From contig CALMEC010000036.1 in assembly GCA_937862675.1 (NCBI GenBank), forward strand, positions 1 to 6,162: a DNA stretch of 6,162 bases. The letters are read 5' to 3'. The number at the start of each line of letters is the position of its first letter. Position 1 is the stretch's first letter. The stretch comes from an uncultured Actinomycetes bacterium. GTDB taxonomy: Bacteria; Actinomycetota; Thermoleophilia; Miltoncostaeales; Miltoncostaeaceae. The notes below the pieces were generated by a model. That model saw nothing but the letters and a program-made list of their open reading frames with translations, had not been told where the DNA came from and ran no database searches. The translations under genes were made by a program, and so were the position numbers. Positions 1 to 4,526 of this stretch are shown piece after piece.

Positions 1-150
1 CGTCGTCGCGGTCTGACGGCCCAGTTCCGGCCGAAAGTCCAACGCCGTTTTGGGAGCCGTCGGCGCGCCGCGCCGGCGGCGCCTTGGCGATTGCTCAACA
101 AGGCAAGGTCTGCCATCAGCGAAACGAGAAGAACGTTCGGGGGGCTGACG

Positions 151-738
151 ATGGCCGACGACAAGCGCGTGGTGATGCTGGCCGGCGAACGGATGGAGCG
201 CCAGGCGACGACGCTGCTGGCCGGCTTCGAGGTGGTCAACCCCTCGGCCTATCCCCCGCCGGAAGCCTTCCTGGCCGAGGGCGGACCGTCGGTGCGGGCG
301 ATCGCCACCGCGTCGAGGCCCGCCTCCAGCGCCCAGCGCTTGACGCGGACGGCGAGGCTGGCCGGTCGGGTGACGCGGACGCCGAGGGACACCGAGCCGC
401 CGACGCCGGGGGGGACGCCCCCCGTCCCGCCGATCGCAAGCGTCCAGGCCGTGATGCGCACGGTCCGCTGCCACTGCTGCGCCAGCCGCGCTGCCGACGC
501 CAGTGCCACGCCGGCGAGCGCGGGAAGGATGTACGGCGGGAGCTTCGACGAGGACGTGAACGTGCAGCACCACGACCCGAGAGGGGGCTCGCCAGTCGTC
601 ATCGCACGCGCGTACGACCGTACGAGCCTCGCCAGGGGCGCTGTCCTCGCCGGCGACGCCGGGGGCAGCTTCACGAAGTCGCTCTACACCACCACGCGAG
701 CGAAGAAGGACCGCGCTCTCGAGGGCGGTCGGCGATGA
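151..738 (+). CDS. Uncharacterised, possibly chimeric ORF with a 2-hydroxyacid dehydrogenase-like N-terminus
   Basis: The frame could start at ATG 151, preceded by a G-run (140-144) at SD distance, or at 91. Residues 1 to about 53 resemble the extreme N-terminus of D-2-hydroxyacid dehydrogenases. They have a short beta strand (VVMLAG), a region ending AFLAEGG, and the hallmark strand VRAIATAS, where the family normally continues into the 'GvGyD' region. Here the pattern stops at about 310. The rest is Pro/Ala/Thr/Arg-rich with a CHCC cluster and has no Rossmann fold. From about 529 (an internal ATG) the base composition again looks like forward coding (first position richer in GC than second). 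The TGA at 736-738 overlaps the ATG of the ATPase gene, so the tail may be a genuine small cistron coupled to it. In 316-528 the second position is richer in GC than the first, which fits the opposite strand or non-coding DNA better. The dehydrogenase match is from memory of the family. The true gene boundaries are uncertain. Confidence 0.35.
   Translation: MADDKRVVMLAGERMERQATTLLAGFEVVNPSAYPPPEAFLAEGGPSVRAIATASRPASSAQRLTRTARLAGRVTRTPRDTEPPTPGGTPPVPPIASVQAVMRTVRCHCCASRAADASATPASAGRMYGGSFDEDVNVQHHDPRGGSPVVIARAYDRTSLARGAVLAGDAGGSFTKSLYTTTRAKKDRALEGGRR
295..320. other. Possible junction between unrelated sequences
   Basis: Left of this point the + strand reads as the start of a 2-hydroxyacid dehydrogenase. 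Right of it that similarity ends, and the - strand reads like another protein N-terminus (see findings). The join sits in the shared short string GCGATCGCC. It could be an integration or recombination boundary, or a metagenomic assembly chimera. No transposon end or duplicated target site was recognised. The exact position is an inference from where family similarity fades. Confidence 0.3.
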
Positions 739-2459
739 ACGCGACGACCGTTCAGACCCGATTCCGCGCCACCGACCTCCACGACGCGTTCGACCGGTCC
801 GTGATCGACGGGACCGTCATCTTGGTGAACGATCAGACCGGCGACGTGCTCGTCGACGACGGCGCGCTCAGGGACTCGCGTCGGGTGCTCGCCTCCCGCG
901 CCGCCGCCACGGGTCGCGCAACGATCCTCTACAGTCTCGAAAGCGGCGTGCGGGCGCTCAACGCGCCGGGAGGCCCGAAGGCTTCCCTGCCGACGGGCGT
1001 CGGCGACGGCACCGCGCCGACCGTCGTCATCGACCGACTCCGCGATCACCTGCTCCGCAGCTCCACGCCCTACCACCTCCAGCTCGACTGGACCGACCAC
1101 CTCCTGCCCGCGGATCAGCTCGCGACCGCCAACGGCGACATCGCCCGCATCGTGGAACAGCTCGCGGATATCGCGACAAACCCTGACATCCGCAAGGGCG
1201 GTCACGTCGTCGCGCTGCTGAGTCGCGGGAGCGCGCTTGGCCAGCAGGTGGCAGGACTTCCTGGCTTCGCGGTGCTCACGTTCGGGCTTCCCCGCCCCGC
1301 AGAGCGCCGCGCGGCGATCGAACTCATGCAGCAGAGCGAGCGCCGACCACTCGTGCTCGCTCCGGACTTCACCTCCGACGCCGCGGCCCGGGCGACCGGG
1401 GCGCTCCGAGTCATCGACGTCAGCGTCATGCGCGAGCACACGTCGGCGGAGCATCCCCTGACGCCCGCGATCGTCCGCGAGGGTGCCCAGCGCGAGTTCG
1501 AGCGGGCGCTTCAAGGCATCGCGCGGGTCGATACGACACAGGTCATCATCGGACGGGATCTTGTCGGACTCGCCCAGCTCCGCCTGATGCTCGAGGACTA
1601 CGCGCTCGACCCCGACGTGCCGCTCCGGCTTGCGTTCGTCGGCCCTCCTGGGACCGGCAAGTCGTTCTCCGCCCGGGCGGTGGCGACCTGGCTCGGAATC
1701 GTGCTGCTGATCCCGGAGACCCTGGAGGAGATGTGGGTCGGCTCGAGCCAGCGGAACGGCGTTCGCTACCGTGACACCGCCACCTCCTTGGCACCAAGCC
1801 TGACGTTGTTCGACGACCAGAACAACACGCTGACCGCCGACCGGCAGCGCGGCGGACTCGGGGATGCGAACGGGATCTCGTCGTCGCTGACTGGGCTGTT
1901 CCTCGACATGTTCGCCGACCCGGCGACGCCGCCTGGTCTGCACGTCATCATCGCGTCGAACTTCGCCCGGCAGCTCGACCCCGCGATGAAGAGCCGAGTG
2001 AAGTGCGTCGCATTCCTGCCCCCGGACGTCGACGAGCTCGCGTCGCAGATCGAGGCGACCGCACGCATCCGGTCCTGGGATCTCGAGCCTGGCGTAGCCC
2101 TGCAGGCCTTGATCGAGCACCCGCGGCGTCTGACGAGCCGCGACGCCGTCACGGTGCTCGCCGCTGCCCGGACGCGGACGCTCCGTGCGCAGCGGTCTGA
2201 GATCACGAGCAACGACCTCGTCGACGCGCTCGTCGACTACAACCCCGGCATCGACGCAGCCGTCGAGCGGCAGACGCTCGAAGCTCTCGAAGCGACGACC
2301 TTTACTAGCCACCTACCGTGGATGGCTGCACGCCACTTCGGGGAGGCGGCCACCCAGCCGCCGTCCTACCTTCGCGACTTCGTGCAGACGGACGGCTCGC
2401 TCGACCGCGACCGGGTCACGGAGCGGATCAACGAGCTGGAGTACCAGCGTGCGCGCTGA
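735..2459 (+). CDS. AAA+ ATPase, Ycf46-like two-module architecture
   Basis: This is a 574-residue ATPase expected to remodel a protein or nucleoprotein partner using ATP in the cytoplasm. The C-terminal AAA module has Walker A GPPGTGKS at residues 303-310. Its Walker B-like strand is LTLFDDQ (D360, D361), where aspartate stands in place of the usual DE. Sensor 1 lies in IIASN (N409) and a likely arginine finger is R421 in MKSRV. An AAA lid follows, with SRDAV and a helical region. Residues about 1-200 look like a degenerate AAA module without Walker A. They contain a sensor-like strand HVVALLSR (157-164) and the LPRPAERR segment (about 185-192) that resembles the 'lP..eeR' of AAA domains, as in Ycf46-type proteins. 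No membrane segment or signal peptide is seen. The ATG at 735 was chosen because it has a GAGGG SD 9 bases upstream and overlaps the previous stop. The open frame does extend upstream, but there it has shadow-like Arg-rich composition. The next gene starts inside its 3' end, so the two are probably co-translated. The substrate is unknown. Confidence 0.88.
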   Translation: MNATTVQTRFRATDLHDAFDRSVIDGTVILVNDQTGDVLVDDGALRDSRRVLASRAAATGRATILYSLESGVRALNAPGGPKASLPTGVGDGTAPTVVIDRLRDHLLRSSTPYHLQLDWTDHLLPADQLATANGDIARIVEQLADIATNPDIRKGGHVVALLSRGSALGQQVAGLPGFAVLTFGLPRPAERRAAIELMQQSERRPLVLAPDFTSDAAARATGALRVIDVSVMREHTSAEHPLTPAIVREGAQREFERALQGIARVDTTQVIIGRDLVGLAQLRLMLEDYALDPDVPLRLAFVGPPGTGKSFSARAVATWLGIVLLIPETLEEMWVGSSQRNGVRYRDTATSLAPSLTLFDDQNNTLTADRQRGGLGDANGISSSLTGLFLDMFADPATPPGLHVIIASNFARQLDPAMKSRVKCVAFLPPDVDELASQIEATARIRSWDLEPGVALQALIEHPRRLTSRDAVTVLAAARTRTLRAQRSEITSNDLVDALVDYNPGIDAAVERQTLEALEATTFTSHLPWMAARHFGEAATQPPSYLRDFVQTDGSLDRDRVTERINELEYQRAR

Positions 2460-3462
2460 GCACCCCGATAGTGAGTGGCTTCGCGGTGTCGGGGCGAACC
2501 TAGCCGAGTGGCTGGACGAGCCGGCGACCACCCCGACCAGCCAGCTCACGGCCGGCGGCGCCATCAAGCGCGGTGAAGCGCTGCTCTCGAGTATGCACGG
2601 GGATCGACCGACACTCCTGATGCCGAGCGCCACGTACGCACTCTGGGTCGCGCTGCGCGCTCTCGGTGTCGGGCAGGACGATGAAGTACTCATCCCGCAG
2701 TACGACTGGACCTCGAGTTTGGCCGTCGTGCTCGCCCTCGGCGCGAAGGCGGTCGTCGTCCCGACGGATCCGGCGACGCTCACGATCGACCCCGCCCAGG
2801 CCCTAGCCCGTCGCACCGCCCGCACGCGTGCGCTGGTCGCCACCCATCTCTTCGGCATACCTGCAGACATTCGGGCGCTGCAGAAGGCACTCCCCTGGGT
2901 GCCGATCGTCGAAGACTGCGCCCAGGCGCTCGGGTCGAAGCTCGACGGCCTGCCGGTTGGCTCGCTGGCTGACGCGGCGATCTTCAGCTTCGGGCCAGGC
3001 AAGACGATCGACGTCGGCGAACTCGGCGCACTGGTGCTGCGAGACAGCGATCTGCACCGGCACGCCATCATGGAGAGCGCCCCCCCGATCCGCCAGCAGC
3101 TCAGCGGGATCGTCACGCCGAGCCCGATCGGACTCTCGGTCCGCCCCCACCCGCTAGCCGCCGTACTGCTCTGTGTCGCGCTGAAACACTTCGACGCCGG
3201 GGCGACAGCTCAAGATCGGCTGCGGACGCAAGCGTACCTGTCGCTCAACCACTGGCCGATCCACGCGTATGGCTCAGACGGCCGACGCGAGATCGCCAGT
3301 CCCTACGTAATGTTCGAGCCCGAGACCCTCACCGACGAGGACCTCGCGAAGTACGCGACCTACCGCGAGGTAGCCGACATCGAATCAGTACGCTCCGGCA
3401 AGCCGAAGCGTCGCCGCGTCGGCGCACTCCGCGTCGTGCGGGATCTTTCCGGGGTCCGGTGA
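2449..3462 (+). CDS. DegT/DnrJ/EryC1/StrS-family PLP-dependent aminotransferase-like protein, short
   Basis: This is a 337-residue fold-type I PLP enzyme of the sugar-aminotransferase/dehydratase family. Visible family landmarks are the phosphate-loop region PSATYALWVALRALG (S60-T62), PQYDWTS with a probable PLP-stacking W87, and THLFGIPADI (T132, H133). They continue with VEDCAQALGS carrying the PLP-pyridine Asp D156 and Q159, then SFGPGKT with the predicted Schiff-base lysine K185. The active-site set therefore looks intact. The region after residue 185 is shortened. The usual 'NyRm..lqAA' helix is represented only loosely by GLSVRPHPLAAV. The usual C-terminal small-domain block (GI...Yp) is missing, so the protein is clearly shorter than the common 370-400 residues, and it ends in a basic tail. 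The GTG start at 2449 has GGAG 7 bases upstream and overlaps the ATPase stop by 11 bases. The open frame continues upstream, but there it is the ATPase gene's shadow. No sugar-biosynthesis genes are nearby, so a nucleotide-sugar substrate is not supported. The substrate is unknown. Confidence 0.87.
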   Translation: MRAEHPDSEWLRGVGANLAEWLDEPATTPTSQLTAGGAIKRGEALLSSMHGDRPTLLMPSATYALWVALRALGVGQDDEVLIPQYDWTSSLAVVLALGAKAVVVPTDPATLTIDPAQALARRTARTRALVATHLFGIPADIRALQKALPWVPIVEDCAQALGSKLDGLPVGSLADAAIFSFGPGKTIDVGELGALVLRDSDLHRHAIMESAPPIRQQLSGIVTPSPIGLSVRPHPLAAVLLCVALKHFDAGATAQDRLRTQAYLSLNHWPIHAYGSDGRREIASPYVMFEPETLTDEDLAKYATYREVADIESVRSGKPKRRRVGALRVVRDLSGVR

Positions 3463-3511
3463 CCCAGATGGCGATGACCGCGACCCCCACTACTTTCCAC
3501 CGCCAGCTGCA

Positions 3512-3524
3512 ACGCCTAAGGCGT
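3512..3524 (+). other. Small inverted repeat in the intergenic spacer
   Basis: ACGCC and GGCGT flank TAA, forming a 5-bp stem with a 3-nt loop between the PLP-enzyme gene and the Cys4 peptide gene. There is no T-run after it, so it is too weak to call a terminator. No clear -10/-35 pair was found in 3463-3560. Confidence 0.2.
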
Positions 3525-3546
3525 CGCGGTCTAGCCCACGTTCGAC

Positions 3547-3557
3547 AGAGGAGGTGA
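3547..3557 (+). promoter_or_regulatory. Very strong ribosome binding site for the Cys4 peptide
   Basis: AGAGGAGGTGA contains the 9-base AGGAGGTGA, which is fully complementary to the usual 3' end of bacterial 16S rRNA. The AGGAGG core lies 6 bases before ATG 3561, which is ideal spacing. It decides the start of the 40-codon gene and predicts high translation. Confidence 0.75.
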
Positions 3558-3560
3558 AAT

Positions 3561-3683
3561 ATGTACGACTTCACGATGACTGGTCGCCGAATGGCGATGT
3601 ACGTCTGCCGCGGTTGCGGCACCGAATGCGGCAACAAGGCTGCGTTCAAGAAGTGCCCGGTGTGCGGCATTCACTGGGGCTGA
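3561..3683 (+). CDS. 40-residue rubredoxin-like zinc-ribbon peptide
   Basis: A tiny protein with a classic metal-knuckle pair: YVCRGCG at residues 14-20 (C16, C19) and KCPVCG at 31-36 (C32, C35), separated by 12 residues. This is the CxxCG...CPxCG pattern of rubredoxins, rubrerythrin tails and small zinc ribbons. An extra C23 and H38 are present. It most likely binds one Zn or Fe through four cysteines. The role could be structural, redox, or as an adaptor. The first ~13 residues are Met-rich (M1, M6, M11, M13), so internal starts are possible, but ATG 3561 has the near-perfect SD. It begins 98 bases after the PLP-enzyme stop and is followed by a ~160-base spacer before the next peptide. It is too short for many gene callers. 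Family membership is inferred from the cysteine pattern only, and its partner is unknown. Confidence 0.72.
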   Translation: MYDFTMTGRRMAMYVCRGCGTECGNKAAFKKCPVCGIHWG

Positions 3684-3764
3684 GCTGCGTTCTAAAGCTG
3701 CCCCTACCGGGTGCGTACCAGCTTGCCCGATCTCTGCCTCAGACCAGCCAGGTTCCAGCCATCC

Positions 3765-3775
3765 CCAGAGTCTGG
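3765..3775. repeat. Short perfect inverted repeat in the spacer (possible operator)
   Basis: CCAGA G TCTGG is an 11-base palindrome located between the two small peptide genes, 82 bases before the second start codon. A short palindrome upstream of a strongly translated gene could be a regulator site, but one copy of 5-bp arms can occur by chance. No convincing promoter hexamers were recognised in 3684-3833. Confidence 0.15.
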
Positions 3776-3833
3776 CCGGTTCAAGACTCATATGGCGATC
3801 GAGATTCCCGATCGACTGGCACTCAGACAGAGG

Positions 3834-3844
3834 GGAGGTGATCC
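3834..3844 (+). promoter_or_regulatory. Exceptionally strong ribosome binding site for the acidic peptide
   Basis: GGAGGTGATCC is an uninterrupted 11-base match to the complement of the conserved 16S rRNA 3' tail (which ends GGAUCACCUCC). Its GGAGG core is 8 bases before ATG 3847. Such extended pairing is uncommon for chromosomal genes. It fixes the start of the 28-codon gene. Confidence 0.72.
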
Positions 3845-3846
3845 GG

Positions 3847-3933
3847 ATGGGTGGAAACGGCTCGTACGACCAGACCGGCGACTCGGCCGACTGGTCCGAC
3901 GCGGACGTCGCGGACTGGAACGGCCGCGACTGA
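3847..3933 (+). CDS. 28-residue acidic, Trp-containing peptide
   Basis: A 28-codon gene whose reality rests mainly on its extreme SD and on the stable hairpin right after its stop. The product starts MGGNGSYDQ and is strongly acidic: seven Asp, one Arg, no Lys. It contains a loose internal duplication, S-ADW-SDAD then V-ADW-NGRD, giving two DW pairs (W16 and W24). It has no cysteine, no signal peptide and no hydrophobic segment. Third codon positions are mostly G or C, as in the neighbouring genes. Possible roles include a precursor of a modified peptide, a small regulatory or inhibitory protein, or a structural partner of the neighbouring ATPases. No modification enzyme of a known RiPP class is visible in the window, so the precursor idea is inference. 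No family was recognised. Confidence 0.58.
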   Translation: MGGNGSYDQTGDSADWSDADVADWNGRD

Positions 3934-3939
3934 TTAGAC

Positions 3940-3978
3940 CGCCTAGTCCCGCTCGCCGACCGCGGGCGGGACTAGGCG
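3940..3978 (+). terminator. Strong 17-bp hairpin after the acidic peptide gene
   Basis: The left arm (3940-3956, centred on GCCTAGTCCCGCTCGC) pairs with the right arm (3962-3978, GCGGGCGGGACTAGGC plus G) around the loop CGACC. There are 17 pairs including one G-U wobble. It starts 6 bases after the peptide stop. It is not followed by a T-run, so it may act as an actinobacterial-type I-shaped terminator, a partial attenuator setting the peptide to downstream gene ratio, or a 3'-end stabiliser. The inverted repeat is direct sequence evidence. Its function is inferred. Confidence 0.65.
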
Positions 3979-4021
3979 CCCCGACCACAACGGAACATGA
4001 CGCACCCAAGGAGCTGACGAG

Positions 4022-4243
4022 ATGCACATCTGGAACCCCGACTCGGCTCCCAGACAGGGCCCGGACTGCCCGATCGGCCGCCCGATCCCGACTCCCAGCC
4101 CGGACCGCAGGTGGCGCGCCAGGTCCCGCCCCAACCCCCAATCACAACCCCCAAGGAAGAACCCTGATGCCAGAGCAGATGACGGCACCGATCAACCCGG
4201 TCGAGGAGACGCTCGCGCGTCTCGCCGAGCACGGGCACGGTGA
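4022..4243 (+). CDS. Short proline-rich ORF with uncertain frame (possible -1 frameshift)
   Basis: ATG 4022 has a good SD (AAGGAG 4008-4013, 8 bases away) and opens MHIWNPDSAPRQGP. Read straight through, it becomes Arg/Pro-rich and overlaps the next gene by 77 bases, ending at 4243, which looks unnatural. A one-base backward shift at GGGCCCG (4057-4063) enters a frame reading LPDRPPDPDSQ... and ending ITTPKEEP. Its TGA (4165-4167) overlaps the next ATG as TGATG. In 4066-4164 that frame has the lowest GC at position two, as real genes here do; the unshifted frame does not. The likely product would then be 48 residues, proline-rich and disordered. An indel error, a programmed frameshift, or no protein at all remain open. 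Confidence 0.35.
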   Translation: MHIWNPDSAPRQGPDCPIGRPIPTPSPDRRWRARSRPNPQSQPPRKNPDARADDGTDQPGRGDARASRRARAR

Positions 4244-4526
4244 GGTGGACCCCGCATTCATCGCCGCAGGCTGGCGGGACCTCCTCTACCCCCTGCTCGA
4301 GGAGAACGTCGGTGAGCGCCTCAGTTCCCGGCTGTCCCCGGCCGAGCTCGACGAGTTCGAGTCGCTGGTCGACGCCGATGACGAGGACGGCGCTTCCGCG
4401 TGGCTCGCCGAGCACGTCCCCGACTACCACGAGGTCGTTCGCGATGAGTTCCTCACGCTCGTCGATGCTGCGGTCACCCGCCTCCTGCGCGCGTTCGCCG
4501 ACCAGTCGGAAGGAGAACTCCGATGA
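4167..4526 (+). CDS. DUF5663-like helical protein
   Basis: This 119-residue acidic helical protein has a core at residues 41-101 that follows the DUF5663 pattern as I remember it. A helix with LLEENVGERL is followed by LSPAELDEFESLVDADDEDGA (57-77), then AWLAEHVPDYHEVVRDEF (78-95). The function of the family is unknown. It is a short all-alpha domain known from diverse bacteria. The start at 4167 is supported by AAGGAAG (4153-4159) with 7-base spacing. Its TGA overlaps the ATG of the large ATPase gene (ATGA), so the two are almost certainly translationally coupled and probably work together. No membrane segment or signal peptide is present. An upstream extension of the same frame to 3711 is open but Arg/Pro-rich and looks like a shadow. 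The family call could be wrong, but the gene itself is well supported. Confidence 0.8.
   Translation: MPEQMTAPINPVEETLARLAEHGHGEVDPAFIAAGWRDLLYPLLEENVGERLSSRLSPAELDEFESLVDADDEDGASAWLAEHVPDYHEVVRDEFLTLVDAAVTRLLRAFADQSEGELR
4510..4515 (+). promoter_or_regulatory. Ribosome binding site that sets the large ATPase start
   Basis: AAGGAG lies 7 bases before ATG 4523, inside the 3' end of the DUF5663-like gene. Together with the ATGA overlap it supports this start for the long open-ended reading frame. Confidence 0.7.

Noticed and set aside
84..734. Upstream extension of the AAA+ frame to 84
   Set aside because: The extra residues are Arg/Gly/Ala-rich and low complexity, the SD and overlap favour 735, and another frame has better coding composition here.
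684..2312. Long - strand open frame opposite the AAA+ gene (542 codons)
   Set aside because: The + strand protein has clear AAA+ motifs. The antisense product is Arg/Val/Asp-rich with no recognisable domain, the usual shadow of a high-GC gene.
3468..3557. 29-codon basic ORF (MAMTATPTTFHRQ...) ending inside the next SD
   Set aside because: Its stop position could suggest coupling, but the SD is only a weak GGTGA, third positions are not GC-biased, and no pattern is recognisable.
3531..3791. - strand ORF of 86 codons over the Cys4 peptide
   Set aside because: It has no clear SD or family pattern, and the + strand Cys4 gene with its strong SD explains the region better.
3791..3816. CGATCG repeated twice (3796 and 3809), possible hairpin
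   Set aside because: A 6-bp self-palindrome common in GC-rich DNA; no further support for a regulatory role.
3711..4166. Upstream part of the frame leading into the DUF5663-like gene
   Set aside because: It is Arg/Pro-rich, crosses the hairpin and the 28-codon gene, and has no SD for its starts. The AAGGAAG site supports starting at 4167.
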